A stretch of DNA of 64,000 nt from Lentibacillus sp. CBA3610 (GCF_013373365.1 NZ_CP035925.1:2976001-3040000); one strand, 5' to 3'; positions 17,033 to 27,033 are shown, counted from the first letter of the stretch. The notes: generated by a model not told the origin, from the sequence alone. Translations and numbers: made by a program.

Positions 17033-18742
17033 ATGAGCAGAGATGCAGATGTGATCATCATTGGGGCCGGTGCTGGCGGTGCCGTTGCTGCCAAAGAGCT
17101 TAGTGAATTGGGAATCAACGTCCTTGTTCTGGAGGCAGGTCCTTGGTACGGCAATCGCCAATGGGAAAAACCGAACCAGTATCGTGGCCCTGTCAGCAGT
17201 TCAAATCCTGATGACTTGGACGTTAACCTTTTGCGGCAGCAATATACCCGATATGAACATACGATGAATGATATTGTTGCCGGACGCTTCCGCTGGGGTC
17301 CGGCAGATCGCCGCCGGCCGACATGGTACCGAAATATCCCGGAACAAGGAATGGCCTGGCAAAACGCCGGTGTCGGCGGGACAACACAACATTACTGGGC
17401 AAACTCACCACGTGCCTATAAAATGGCGATTGATGACGTCTGGCCGATTTCCTATCGGGAATTAATCCCCTACTATCAAAAAGTTGAAGATACACTGCCT
17501 GTCCGACCTGCCCCTGCCACACCAAAAGAAGAATTGTTTTACTACGGAGCCGAAAAAGCGGGCTGGTCCTTGCTTGATACCTTAAATCCTGTTTCGCCCG
17601 GCTACCGGCCACAGCCAAATGCCATTCTGCCCCCTAATGAACGGTTAATGGATCCTCATACGAGTCTATATGAATTATCCCACATGGAAGGCTGTACACT
17701 GGCCGGGCATTGCGTCAATGGCTGTCCATATGGGTCATCCATTGATAAAGTGGCCAAACGCTCAACCCACGTCAGTTATGTCCCTCAGGCACTCAGGACT
17801 GGGAATGTCGAAATCCGGCCCAATACATACACAACTAAAATTCTAACCGATCGTCATCCAAATGAAGGTATCATCGCCAACGGTGTCCAATTTCGGGATA
17901 CATGGACAGGTGAAACCGGGGAATTGTACGCAAAAACCGTTGTCATGGCGGCAGGTTGTATCGAAAGTCCACGGCTGTGGCTTAATTCGGATCTGCCCCA
18001 TAATGATTGGGTTGGTCGCGGTCTGACAACCCATTATTGGAATTGGGTAACCGGCGTCTTCGATGAAAAAGATCTTATGCGTATACTGGGGCAGAACCAT
18101 GTTGATCCAAATGTCGGTCACACATCCGCTGCCCGATTGGACTATCCGGGACTTGGCGTTATCCAGCCATCCGGACTCAGCCCTGGTTTGTTTTCATCGT
18201 TAACGTTTGGGTTCAGCCAAAGCGGGGATGCCTCCCATAACAAGCTGTCACCTGACACTCCGTGGGATTTAGAGGGAAGGTTAACAGGAAATGAATTGCA
18301 AAAATGGATGGACAATTACCGAAATACGTTAAGCTTTTTAATCCTTGCCGATGACCAGCCACATAAACAAAACGGTGTCACGGTTGATCCTTTGATAAAA
18401 GATGAACATGGACCGGTGCCTGTCGTTCAATATAAAGCCAGCAAGCAAGATGCCATGAAACGATATGAGTTAGCCAGAATCACCACAGACATCTTGCGTA
18501 AAGCCGGAGCGAAGAAGGTGATCAGGACTAACTGGCCCGCAACCTTATTTGCCCATATGGAATCCACCATGCGAATGGGCTATGTTGCGGACAGCAATTG
18601 TGAAGCGTACCAGGTCAAGCGGCTGTTTATCGCTGACAACAGCGTCCACTATAATGGGATTGGCGGACCGAATCCCACGATGACGACACAAGCGTTGGCT
18701 ACCAGAACAGCCGAAAAATTGGCGATGAAATATTTTGGCTGA
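17033..18742 (+). CDS. GMC-family dehydrogenase, large subunit (pair 2)
   Basis: A 569-aa FAD enzyme strongly similar throughout to the 13838-15544 product. GAGAGG is at 11-16; the CX5CX3C Fe-S motif is Cys221, Cys227 and Cys231; the C-terminal block ESTMRMGYV...GGPNPTMTTQALATRTAE is conserved. The start follows GAAAAGGAG. Differences from pair 1 cluster around residues 340-430, which could change substrate specificity. The head-to-head arrangement suggests inverted duplication. Substrate and electron acceptor are unknown; no cytochrome c subunit gene is in the window. Confidence 0.85.
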   Translation: MSRDADVIIIGAGAGGAVAAKELSELGINVLVLEAGPWYGNRQWEKPNQYRGPVSSSNPDDLDVNLLRQQYTRYEHTMNDIVAGRFRWGPADRRRPTWYRNIPEQGMAWQNAGVGGTTQHYWANSPRAYKMAIDDVWPISYRELIPYYQKVEDTLPVRPAPATPKEELFYYGAEKAGWSLLDTLNPVSPGYRPQPNAILPPNERLMDPHTSLYELSHMEGCTLAGHCVNGCPYGSSIDKVAKRSTHVSYVPQALRTGNVEIRPNTYTTKILTDRHPNEGIIANGVQFRDTWTGETGELYAKTVVMAAGCIESPRLWLNSDLPHNDWVGRGLTTHYWNWVTGVFDEKDLMRILGQNHVDPNVGHTSAARLDYPGLGVIQPSGLSPGLFSSLTFGFSQSGDASHNKLSPDTPWDLEGRLTGNELQKWMDNYRNTLSFLILADDQPHKQNGVTVDPLIKDEHGPVPVVQYKASKQDAMKRYELARITTDILRKAGAKKVIRTNWPATLFAHMESTMRMGYVADSNCEAYQVKRLFIADNSVHYNGIGGPNPTMTTQALATRTAEKLAMKYFG

Positions 18743-18825
18743 AGCACTGCTGCTTGGATCGGAGAGCTATTTCACTTGCTTGCTTCACGCCTCTTTATTT
18801 AACGACAATTGTATTCCATATTAAA

Positions 18826-18860
18826 AGGGGTTACGCCGCATTTCATGCGTCGTAACCCCT
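18826..18860. terminator. Bidirectional terminator between GMC pair 2 and usp
   Basis: AGGGGTTACG and CGTAACCCCT form a long stem with inner CGCAT/ATGCG pairing. On the minus strand it is followed by TTTTAAT. It serves convergent genes. Confidence 0.7.
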
Positions 18861-18915
18861 GTGGTCCGATTCATTTAACCATTAATCAGAAGAAAAAGCC
18901 TCACTAATTGACGGC

Positions 18916-19596
18916 TCACTTCGCCTTCACGTTTGGTGGTTCTTTCATAACCCCTGTTACTTTGTCCTCTGTCACATGTACCTGACATGTTTTGCCTTCG
19001 TTGTTAACAAATTTAAAGACACCGTTGTTAAAATCTGTGCCAATTTCTTTATAGAATATACCTTCGTAAAGGTTATTTTTTGATCGGGTGAAACTAAGGC
19101 TATAACCGTCTTGATCCTTTTGTAAAAATCCGCGTACACCCTTTTCATAAGAGGTGTCATCTGCGCTTTTCAGTCTCCGATCCACGGATACAACGTGAAT
19201 ATCAATAAACGTTATCTCACGCAGCAAAAGATTCACAAAAGAGCCTTTCGTTATTTCTTCCCATCTCTTTTGCGGGCTTTGACCAACAATGATTTGTGTA
19301 ACATTATGGTCATGCGCGACTTCTTTAATTGCCTTAACAGATGATTTTTTTTCATTGTCGCGAAGAATAAATTCATCGACATCAAATTCCTCGCACAACT
19401 CTTTCCACCGGTTGACATATCGGGACTTTTCCTCATCAAATTCATCATATGGCAACGGATCAACTGTTAACACATATAAAGGACAGTCCAGGATCTGAGC
19501 TAATTTATGACCGCGCCTGATTAATCTCTCACCATTCGGCCCATAATACACACAAACAAGAATACTTTCATCCATGCGTCCTTTTACTTTTTTCAT
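18916..19596 (-). CDS. KdpD-type universal stress protein domain protein
   Basis: A cytoplasmic 226-aa protein. Residues about 12-150 match the Usp domain found in the sensor kinase KdpD (ILVCVYYGPNGERLIRRG, then VTQIIVGQSPQKRW and SFVNLLLREI). The C-terminal 70 residues form an unrecognised domain. It has no kinase domain, so it is a stand-alone Usp. ATG 19596 follows GAGGGGTGA; GTG 19608 is possible. It is divergent from the mrp operon and has its own strong promoter. A link to K+/Na+ or c-di-AMP sensing is inference only. Confidence 0.75.
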   Translation of the reverse strand: MKKVKGRMDESILVCVYYGPNGERLIRRGHKLAQILDCPLYVLTVDPLPYDEFDEEKSRYVNRWKELCEEFDVDEFILRDNEKKSSVKAIKEVAHDHNVTQIIVGQSPQKRWEEITKGSFVNLLLREITFIDIHVVSVDRRLKSADDTSYEKGVRGFLQKDQDGYSLSFTRSKNNLYEGIFYKEIGTDFNNGVFKFVNNEGKTCQVHVTEDKVTGVMKEPPNVKAK

Positions 19597-19656
19597 GACG
19601 GCAATCACCCCTCTAACTGTCCAAGTTATATTTCAATTATGCTTTCAAACTAATAT

Positions 19657-19684
19657 ATTGTAACACGCCAACCATGTTTGTCAA
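19657..19684 (-). promoter_or_regulatory. Sigma-A promoter of the usp gene
   Basis: On the minus strand TTGACA (19679-19684) and TACAAT (19657-19662) are separated by 16 bp, giving a near-consensus vegetative promoter about 60 bp before the start codon. Confidence 0.65.
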
Positions 19685-20144
19685 ACCCTTTATTGCAAGA
19701 GTTCATAGCCTATCGTAAAGGTATTTTAACGCTCTTATGATAAAAATACAATACGTATTGTTATCGATACTAAAATATCCTTCATCATCAGTGGGAAATA
19801 CACCCACAGCATGAAGATTCGTTTAATATATCATAATGTATAATGTACAAAATTGCTACAATCCATATGCAAAAAAACAAAAAATAAAACAGCATCATGT
19901 GTGCATGTCATGTCAGATTCATGTATAATTTAATTAGATGAAAAATCGTTAATGGCAGTTTGCTGATTAGTAAGTGGGCTCCTCATATTATTCCTATTTT
20001 GAATATAACATTTCGAAAAATAATCTTCTTTATCAAAGGGTATTCTACAAATAATAACATATCTGCTGACTGTTATTAGCGTTCGAATTATTATGTATAC
20101 TATTCATTATTCCTTAATCACGAGTCTGAAATGGAGGTTAGCCT
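19685..20144 (+). other. Intergenic region and likely mrp leader
   Basis: This 460-bp AT-rich interval holds the mrp promoter. A TGTATAAT -10-like motif (TATAAT 19924-19929) has no clear -35. If used, it leaves a leader of roughly 200 nt before mrpA, longer than usual. No riboswitch class is recognised in it. Confidence 0.35.
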
Positions 20145-22559
20145 TTGTTGATTGTAAACCTGGCAATCTTGATTCCATTTATTATTGCCGCATTTATTCC
20201 GTTTGTACATAAAAAAATAACACGCATTCACATTGGATGGATTGTGCTATTCGTTCCTCTTTTGCTGTTTATCCTGCTGGCGAGTTTTATCCCATCAATT
20301 TCAGATGGACAGACATTCGCATACACGATTCCATGGATCCCATCTGCCGGAATCAATTTTACAACTTACCTCGATGGGTTAAGTCTAATATTCGGGCTGC
20401 TTATTACAGGCGTCGGAGCACTTGTTGTCGTCTATTCGATTTATTACTTATCCAGTAAAGAATCGCTTACCCACTTTTATATCTATTTGCTGTTATTTAT
20501 GGGAGCAATGCTCGGTGTTGTCTTGTCAGATAACATCATGATTTTATACGTCTTTTGGGAATTAACAAGTATTTCCTCTTTCCTGTTAATTGCTTTTTGG
20601 TACCATCGTAAAAGATCAAGAGAAGGTGCCCAGAAGTCATTACTTATCACAGTCGCCGGCGGTTTTGCCATGCTCGTTGGTTTTATTATGATGACCGTGA
20701 TGACGAATACATTCAGTGTGCGCGAGATGATCGGTGCAGCGGGAGAAGTATCCGATCATACCCTTTTTCTCCCTGCATTGTTATTGATATTGCTTGGCGC
20801 TTTTACCAAATCGGTACAATTCCCGTTTCACATCTGGCTGCCTGATGCGATGGAGGCACCGACACCGATCAGTGCTTATTTGCATTCCGCTACCATGGTT
20901 AAAGCGGGGATTTATCTCGTTGCCCGCTTCACACCAGTGTTCGGCGGTGATACAACCTGGTTCTGGCTTGTGACGGGAATTGGGCTATTAACCCTGTTCT
21001 GGGGTGCTTTCAATGCGATCAGACAGACTGATCTGAAAGCATTGCTTGCCTATTCAACGATAAGTCAGCTTGGTATGATTATGAGTATGTTCGGTATGGG
21101 ATCTGCCGCGCTTCATAATGGCTATTCGCCTGATTCGGTCGTCTATACACAGGCAACATTTGCAGCACTTTTTCACCTTGTCAACCATTCAACGTTTAAA
21201 GGGGCGCTTTTCATGGTTGTCGGAATCATCGACCATGAAGTGGGGACCCGCGATATTCGCAAGTTGAGCGGTTTGATCACATTAATGCCGATATCATTTA
21301 CAATAATGGCTATCGGCAGTTTCTCAATGGCTGGCTTGCCACCCTTTAATGGCTTTTTGAGCAAGGAGATGTTTTTTACAGCCGCGTTAGATACGGGTGC
21401 TCTGTCAATTTTCTCATTAGATACACTTGGCGCCACTCTCCCAGTGATTGCCTGGACAGCAAGTGTTTTAACATTTGTTTATTGTATGATTCTTGTGTTT
21501 AAAACCTTTTTCGGACCTTATCGGGAAGAGAAACTTGAGCGCCCGGCACATGAGCCGCCTGTGGGCATGATAGTCCCGCCGGCTATTCTGTCATTCTTTG
21601 TTATAGCGATTTTCTTCTTTCCGAATATACTCGGAAACCATTTGCTGCGGCCGGCTATAAACGGTATATTCCCGACGTTTGCAGCTGCCGGGGAGTCATT
21701 GGGAAGATCAATTTCACAATGGCACGGATTTAATACGGAGCTTTATATGACGATAGCTATCGTCATACTCGGCACAATCCTGTTTTTAACACTGCGTTAT
21801 TGGGCAGGCATCTATCATTTATTTCCGGAAAAGTTGTCATTCAATGCATTATACGACTTTTCCCTGGAGCAACTGGAAACCCGGTCGAACTCAGTGACTA
21901 AATCGTATATGACTGGGTTTCTCCGTGACTATTTTGTATATATCTTCCTGTTATTTATTGGTTTAACAGGCGGTGCCATGATTTTCACCGGTGCTTTCGA
22001 TTTTGATATATCCGGTAATGCACCAATAGCCACATATGAATGGGTACTGGTCATCATAATGTTTTCCGCCGGTATTGCCATTCCTTTTGCCAAGTCACGT
22101 TTGACGGCAGTCTTGCTTTACGGTGTGATTGGCTATCTGGTTGCCATATTCTTTGTATTAATGCGGGCGCCGGATTTAGCACTCACCCAGATTGTCATTG
22201 AAACCGTCACAACTGTTCTCTTCCTGGTGGCATACTATTTTCTGCCGGAGTGGGGCAAAGAAAATACACCAAAACGTACAAAAGTTACCAACTTAATAAT
22301 TTCCCTGTCCGTTGGTGCCATTTTTATCGTGGTTGCACTGGCTGTTCAGAATGGACGTCTATTCGAATCCATCTCCAGCTTTTATGAAAATGCCTATGAA
22401 CTGGCGGGCGGCCGAAATATTGTCAATACCATCTTAGGTGATTTCCGTGCATTGGATACCATGCTTGAAGTTGTGGTGCTTCTGATTGCCGGTCTCGGTG
22501 TCTACGCGTTTATTAAGCTAAAGTATGGAAAGGGGAACCAGAACCTTGAAGATAAATGA
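20145..22559 (+). CDS. mrpA: Mrp Na+/H+ antiporter subunit A
   Basis: The 804-aa largest subunit of the heptameric Mrp cation/proton antiporter of the cytoplasmic membrane, essential for Na+ and alkali resistance in related bacilli. It is homologous to complex I NuoL. About 20 helices are present, and the conserved GAFTKSVQFPFHIWLPDAM and HSATMVKAGIYLVAR blocks lie around residues 220-265. The C-terminal MrpA-specific domain carries FVLMRAPDLALTQIVIETV. A TTG start follows GGAGG. It is the first of seven tightly packed genes. Confidence 0.93.
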   Translation: MLIVNLAILIPFIIAAFIPFVHKKITRIHIGWIVLFVPLLLFILLASFIPSISDGQTFAYTIPWIPSAGINFTTYLDGLSLIFGLLITGVGALVVVYSIYYLSSKESLTHFYIYLLLFMGAMLGVVLSDNIMILYVFWELTSISSFLLIAFWYHRKRSREGAQKSLLITVAGGFAMLVGFIMMTVMTNTFSVREMIGAAGEVSDHTLFLPALLLILLGAFTKSVQFPFHIWLPDAMEAPTPISAYLHSATMVKAGIYLVARFTPVFGGDTTWFWLVTGIGLLTLFWGAFNAIRQTDLKALLAYSTISQLGMIMSMFGMGSAALHNGYSPDSVVYTQATFAALFHLVNHSTFKGALFMVVGIIDHEVGTRDIRKLSGLITLMPISFTIMAIGSFSMAGLPPFNGFLSKEMFFTAALDTGALSIFSLDTLGATLPVIAWTASVLTFVYCMILVFKTFFGPYREEKLERPAHEPPVGMIVPPAILSFFVIAIFFFPNILGNHLLRPAINGIFPTFAAAGESLGRSISQWHGFNTELYMTIAIVILGTILFLTLRYWAGIYHLFPEKLSFNALYDFSLEQLETRSNSVTKSYMTGFLRDYFVYIFLLFIGLTGGAMIFTGAFDFDISGNAPIATYEWVLVIIMFSAGIAIPFAKSRLTAVLLYGVIGYLVAIFFVLMRAPDLALTQIVIETVTTVLFLVAYYFLPEWGKENTPKRTKVTNLIISLSVGAIFIVVALAVQNGRLFESISSFYENAYELAGGRNIVNTILGDFRALDTMLEVVVLLIAGLGVYAFIKLKYGKGNQNLEDK

Positions 22560-22968
22560 TGTGATTTTGCATTCCGTTACAAAAGTCGCTGTTTTTATCA
22601 TATTGACACTGGCCGTTTACCTTTTCTTTTCAGGACACCATAACCCGGGAGGAGGATTTATCGGCGGCCTCATCCTGTCGTCTGCGTTTGTCTTGCTTTT
22701 TCTTACCTTTGATGTTGAAACAGTCAAGACAGCGGTTCCTGTTGATTTCAAAACGGTTGCCGCAGTCGGGGCTTTTACTGCCGTTGCGACAGGTCTGGGG
22801 TCTCTGTTCTTCGGTCAGCCGTTCTTGTCACAGGCGTTTGGCTATTTTGGGTTGCCTATTTTGGGTGAGACGGAGCTTGCAACGGTAACACTCTTTGAAT
22901 CGGGTATTGCCCTTGTAGTCGTAGGTGTTGTCGTAACAATTATTCTTAGTATCGGGGAGGATGTATAG
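22546..22968 (+). CDS. mrpB: Mrp antiporter subunit B
   Basis: A membrane subunit of 140 aa with four helices. The family motif SGHHNPGGGFIGGL is present near residues 24-37. A TTG at 22546 (giving MKINDVILHSVTK) is preferred because it aligns with MrpB N-termini and follows AAAGGGG; an ATG at 22525 is in frame. It overlaps mrpA by 14 bp, indicating translational coupling within the operon. Confidence 0.9.
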   Translation: MKINDVILHSVTKVAVFIILTLAVYLFFSGHHNPGGGFIGGLILSSAFVLLFLTFDVETVKTAVPVDFKTVAAVGAFTAVATGLGSLFFGQPFLSQAFGYFGLPILGETELATVTLFESGIALVVVGVVVTIILSIGEDV

Positions 22969-22970
22969 TT

Positions 22971-23312
22971 ATGGAAACAGTCATTACAATCCTTTCAGGT
23001 GTTCTGGTGTCTATTTCCACCTATATGATCCTGTCCAGAAGTGTCATCAGAATCATTTTAGGTATTTCCATCTTTTCACACGGTGTCCATCTTTTGCTGC
23101 TGACGATGGGTGGATTAAAAACAGGTTCAGTCCCACTTCTGGGCCGGGGAGCAGAAAGCTTTACAGATGCATTGCCTCAAGCACTGATTTTAACCTCGAT
23201 TGTGATCAGCTTTGCTGTAACGGCACTGCTGCTTGTTCTGGCTTACCGCGTTTATCAGGAATTGGGGACGGATAATGTTTATGATTTGAGAGGTTTTAAA
23301 GATGATTTATAA
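22971..23312 (+). CDS. mrpC: Mrp antiporter subunit C
   Basis: The 113-aa three-helix subunit is homologous to complex I NuoK. Typical features are SGVLVSISTYMILSRSVIR at the N-terminus and DALPQALILTSIVISFAVTA in the third helix. The ATG follows GGGGAGGATG. It overlaps mrpD by 11 bp. As in other Mrp systems it is needed for assembly of the complex. Confidence 0.92.
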   Translation: METVITILSGVLVSISTYMILSRSVIRIILGISIFSHGVHLLLLTMGGLKTGSVPLLGRGAESFTDALPQALILTSIVISFAVTALLLVLAYRVYQELGTDNVYDLRGFKDDL

Positions 23313-24783
23313 TTTGATTGTCATACCGGTAATCCTCCCTATAATAGCTGCTATTATTTCGATTTTCCTTCGTCGCTTTATAAAGACGCAGCGGTGGATT
23401 GCTTTTGGTGTCATGATTATCAATACAGGTATAAGTATCTATATTTTACAGTTGATTCAGCGTGAAGGGATTCTCCGGATCGACTTTGGCGGATGGGAAC
23501 CGCCGTTTGGTATTCTGTATGTAGCTGATTCATTTTCCATGCTGCTCGTCCTGACGACAAGTATCGTTACGGCGATATGTCTTCTGTTTGCTTTTTCTTC
23601 AATCGGCGAGCATCGGGAAAAAATGTTTTTCTACCCGCTTGTGAGTTTTTTGGTGGCAGGCGTCAATGCCTCCTTTTTAACAGGGGACTTATTTAACTTA
23701 TATGTCAATTTTGAGATCATGCTGCTGGCCTCTTATGTCCTTATTACCCTTGGCGGAACAAAAGTTCAGTTAAGAGAATCCATCAAGTATGTGGTCATTA
23801 ACGTTGTTTCATCATTCCTCCTGCTCCTGTCGATTGCGTATTTATACGGGACAGTCGGCACATTAAACATGGCCCATATATCCGAACGCATTGCCGAGGC
23901 CGGGCAGACACCTTTATTAACCGTTATCAGCATATTCTTCCTGTTTGTTTTCAGCTTAAAAGCGGGGCTTCTTTTGTACTTTTGGCTCCCGGGCTCCTAC
24001 AGTGCACCACCTGCAGCCGTTGCTGCCCTATTTGGCGCACTGCTGACAAAAGTCGGCATCTATGCACTATTTCGGGTATTTACGCTGATCTTCTATCATG
24101 ATTCGGCTATTACCCATACGCTGATTGGTATAATGGCTGCATTGACCTTAATCGGAGGCAGCATTGGTGCAGTGGCATACAAGGATGTCAGGCAGATTGT
24201 ATCGTACAATGTGATTATCGCTGTCGGTTTTATTCTCGTTGGACTGGCTGTTGGTACACCTGAAGCGATTGAAGGTTCTATCTATTATCTAATACATGAT
24301 ATGATTGTCAAAGCTTTACTGTTTTTAATTGCCGGCATCATGGTTGTGGTGAGCGGTACCGCCAGAATCGATGAAATGAGCGGGCTGATCCGAAATTATC
24401 CGTTATTGGGATGGGTCTTTTTCATCGCCATGTTATCATTAGCAGGGATTCCGCCCCTTAGTGGATTTATCGGGAAAGTATTGGTTGGACAGGGAGCTGT
24501 CGAGACAGGGGCTTATATTTTGCTCGCCCTTGCTTTCCTATCAAGTATTTTTGTCCTGTATTCCCTATTGCGCGTATTCCTGAACAGTTTCTGGGGGGAA
24601 ACCATTATCACCGTGGAAGACGAAATGCCGATGAAAAAAGGCTGGATCATACCAAGTGTTATTCTTATGATTGGCACGATCGGATTAGGCCTTGGACCGG
24701 AATTCATTGCAGTGTATGTATCAGATGCGGCAAACACACTATTAAACCCTGAGACCTATATTAATGCGGTCATGACCGACTGA
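23302..24783 (+). CDS. mrpD: Mrp antiporter subunit D
   Basis: A 493-aa polytopic subunit homologous to complex I NuoM/N. Residues VNFEIMLLASYVLITLGG contain the conserved helix-5 Glu, and later KAGLLLYFWLPGSYSAPPAAVAALFGALLTKVG carries the key Lys, implicated with MrpA in proton translocation. The start ATG follows GAGAGG and overlaps the end of mrpC. A 26-bp gap with a strong ribosome-binding site precedes mrpE. Confidence 0.93.
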   Translation: MIYNLIVIPVILPIIAAIISIFLRRFIKTQRWIAFGVMIINTGISIYILQLIQREGILRIDFGGWEPPFGILYVADSFSMLLVLTTSIVTAICLLFAFSSIGEHREKMFFYPLVSFLVAGVNASFLTGDLFNLYVNFEIMLLASYVLITLGGTKVQLRESIKYVVINVVSSFLLLLSIAYLYGTVGTLNMAHISERIAEAGQTPLLTVISIFFLFVFSLKAGLLLYFWLPGSYSAPPAAVAALFGALLTKVGIYALFRVFTLIFYHDSAITHTLIGIMAALTLIGGSIGAVAYKDVRQIVSYNVIIAVGFILVGLAVGTPEAIEGSIYYLIHDMIVKALLFLIAGIMVVVSGTARIDEMSGLIRNYPLLGWVFFIAMLSLAGIPPLSGFIGKVLVGQGAVETGAYILLALAFLSSIFVLYSLLRVFLNSFWGETIITVEDEMPMKKGWIIPSVILMIGTIGLGLGPEFIAVYVSDAANTLLNPETYINAVMTD

Positions 24784-24809
24784 TTGACAGTTAAGGAGGA
24801 GGTCGTTAT

Positions 24810-25286
24810 ATGGCAGCCCAGTTTCTGCTGAATATTGTTATTGCATTTCTATGGACACTCATAGCTGATGAACTGTCCGTTAACACATTTACATCCGGAT
24901 TTTTAGCAGGTATCGTGATTGTATTTCTGATGCGGCGCTTTTTCGGACAGCAATTTTATTTACGAAGAGTTTATGCTGCAATAAAATTACTGGTTATTTT
25001 TATGACCAATTTATTGACATCAAGTATTCATGTTATCAACCACATTTTAAAGCCGACCATTCGCATCAAGCCTGGGATATTTAAATATGATACCGTGCTG
25101 GAAGGTGAATGGGAAATTCCCGCTCTTGCCCTGTTGATGGCATTGACACCAGGTTCGGTGGTAATGGAAGTAACACCTGAAGGCGACGCGGTGTACATTC
25201 ATGCGATGGACGTTGAAGAATCCAAAGATATGCTGTTAAGATCTGTGGTTAGATACGAAAAGGCTATTATGGAGGTGACCAGATAA
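24810..25286 (+). CDS. mrpE: Mrp antiporter subunit E
   Basis: A 158-aa membrane subunit with two or three N-terminal helices and a cytoplasmic C-terminal half. The segment LLMALTPGSVVMEVTPEGDAVYIHAMDV is the family signature. The ATG follows AAGGAGGAGG. The stop overlaps the start of mrpF in TAATG. Confidence 0.92.
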   Translation: MAAQFLLNIVIAFLWTLIADELSVNTFTSGFLAGIVIVFLMRRFFGQQFYLRRVYAAIKLLVIFMTNLLTSSIHVINHILKPTIRIKPGIFKYDTVLEGEWEIPALALLMALTPGSVVMEVTPEGDAVYIHAMDVEESKDMLLRSVVRYEKAIMEVTR

Positions 25287-25570
25287 TGATAACATTCATG
25301 CTGGTTGCTTCGCTGATATTGTTCGGGGTGGCTGTTGGTATAGCCCTGTACCGCATCATTGCAGGACCGACTTTACCTGACCGTATTACAGCAATGGATT
25401 TTATTGGTGTTAATCTCATTTCGGTTATAGGGGTTATATCGGTACTCTTTAATACACTGGCTTTTTTGGAGGCCATTCTGGTTATGGCGATCTTGCTGTT
25501 TATCAGCACGGTTGCCTTTGCCCGGTATATCGAGAGGGGTGTTATCATTGAACGTAAGCGAGATCGTTGA
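25286..25570 (+). CDS. mrpF: Mrp antiporter subunit F
   Basis: A 94-aa three-helix subunit. The conserved segment RIIAGPTLPDRITAMD after helix 1 contains the Asp residue implicated in cation handling (in B. subtilis MrpF has been linked to cholate and Na+ efflux). The start overlaps the mrpE stop by one base. Confidence 0.92.
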   Translation: MITFMLVASLILFGVAVGIALYRIIAGPTLPDRITAMDFIGVNLISVIGVISVLFNTLAFLEAILVMAILLFISTVAFARYIERGVIIERKRDR

Positions 25571-25922
25571 ATTTCTGTCGGCACTCCTAATTTTAATTGG
25601 CAGTATTACAGCTGTCATTAGTGCAATTGGGCTCATACGCTTCCCGGACGTTTATACCCGTCAGCACGCTTCAACAAAAAGTATGACACTTTCCGTATTG
25701 TTAACGATGGTCGGCGCATTCTTCTTTTTTCTGGCACTTGAATCCCACATAAGTATCCGACTGCTGTTGGGTATTGTATTTATATTTCTGACAGCACCCG
25801 TATCCGGACATCTTATCGTCCGGGCTGCCTATCGCCGGAAAATTAAAACAGCTGACTCAACCCTTGAAGATGAGTTATATGATGTGTTGCATAAGGAAGA
25901 AGAACAAGACAGAGGCGAGTAG
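25548..25922 (+). CDS. mrpG: Mrp antiporter subunit G
   Basis: A 124-aa three-helix subunit with the signature GLIRFPDVYTRQHASTKS and an acidic C-terminal tail. The TTG at 25548 is preferred (GAGAGGGG at 8-nt spacing, and the product begins NVSEIVEFLSALLI); an in-frame ATG lies farther upstream at 25512 inside mrpF. It is the last gene of the mrp operon, and its stop lies in the operon terminator. Confidence 0.9.
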   Translation: MNVSEIVEFLSALLILIGSITAVISAIGLIRFPDVYTRQHASTKSMTLSVLLTMVGAFFFFLALESHISIRLLLGIVFIFLTAPVSGHLIVRAAYRRKIKTADSTLEDELYDVLHKEEEQDRGE

Positions 25923-25949
25923 CTTGTTAACAGCAGATACTCGCCTTTT
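25914..25949 (+). terminator. mrp operon terminator
   Basis: GGCGAGTA (25914-25921) pairs with TACTCGCC (25938-25945) and TTTT follows. It overlaps the mrpG stop codon. Confidence 0.75.
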
Positions 25950-26031
25950 GGTCATATTTCACAAACTACCGGGCAAAATATTGGACCTTCCATCTGTCAG
26001 GTCGTATCATCTTTCATAAGGAGTGAGACAT

Positions 26032-27033
26032 ATGAGTGCCAAAACATTCAATAATATTCCACTATCTGTTCTGGACCTTGCCCCGGTTCTGGAAGGCAGC
26101 ACACCGGAGCAGTCGTTCAAAAATAGTGTGGCGTTAGCACAGAACGTGGAGAAATTCGGGTTTAACCGTTACTGGCTGGCCGAGCATCATAATATGCCGG
26201 GAATTGCCAGTTCAGCAACATCCCTTCTGATCGGGCATATTGCCGGAGCCACGAACGAGATGCGTGTCGGTTCAGGCGGTGTCATGCTGCCGAACCATGC
26301 CTCTCTTGTCATCGCGGAACAATTCGGAACACTGGAAACGATCTATCCCGGTCGTATTGATTTGGGGCTGGGACGGGCTCCCGGAACCGATCAGGCAACT
26401 GCCTACGCATTACGGCGCACACTGAATCAGCGGGTTGAAGATTTTCCAATGCAAGTGGAAGAACTGGAAAACTACTTTGCCGGAACAGCCGGCGTACGCA
26501 GCGTACCCGGTGAAGGACTAAATATCCCTATTTGGCTGCTCGGATCAAGCGGGTTCAGTGCCCAGCTCTCAGCGCAAAAAGGACTGCCATTCTCATTTGC
26601 CAGTCATTTTGCACCGGATAACACGATTGCAGCGCTGAACTTATATCGCGACAATTTTACACCGTCTGAAGTAATGGATAAGCCACATGCGATGATTGGC
26701 GTTAATATCATTGCAGCAGATACAGATGAAGAGGCAAACTATCTTGCCACAACGCAACAGGAGCAAACGTTGAGTATCCGGCGCGGACAACCGGAGAAAC
26801 TGCAGCCGCCGATTAAGAATCCTGATCAAGTCTGGTCGGAAATGGAAAAAGCCGTTGTCGAACAATCGAACAGCTCCCCATACACGCTGATCGGCAGCAA
26901 AGAAACCATCAAACAAGGATTGGACAAACTGCTTGAAGAAACTGAAGCAGACGAAATGATCATCAATTCGCAAATCTATGACATTAAAGCCCGGATCCGC
27001 TCGTATGAGATTGTCGGGGAACTGATGGAATAG
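26032..27033 (+). CDS. LLM-class flavin-dependent oxidoreductase
   Basis: A 333-aa luciferase-like monooxygenase-fold protein (YhbW-type). Conserved pieces are [10 protein letters not shown] at the N-terminus, [20 protein letters not shown] (about 44-63), [11 protein letters not shown] (about 84-94) and ERF-like [14 protein letters not shown] (about 112-125). It uses FMNH2 or F420-like flavin in family members; the substrate is unknown. The ATG at 26032 follows AAGGAGTGAG. It is a single gene with its own terminator. Confidence 0.88.
   Translation: MSAKTFNNIPLSVLDLAPVLEGSTPEQSFKNSVALAQNVEKFGFNRYWLAEHHNMPGIASSATSLLIGHIAGATNEMRVGSGGVMLPNHASLVIAEQFGTLETIYPGRIDLGLGRAPGTDQATAYALRRTLNQRVEDFPMQVEELENYFAGTAGVRSVPGEGLNIPIWLLGSSGFSAQLSAQKGLPFSFASHFAPDNTIAALNLYRDNFTPSEVMDKPHAMIGVNIIAADTDEEANYLATTQQEQTLSIRRGQPEKLQPPIKNPDQVWSEMEKAVVEQSNSSPYTLIGSKETIKQGLDKLLEETEADEMIINSQIYDIKARIRSYEIVGELME

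Noticed and set aside
19685-20144. Riboswitch before mrpA
   Set aside because: No consensus of a known class could be recognised by eye; a covariance-model search would be needed to support it.
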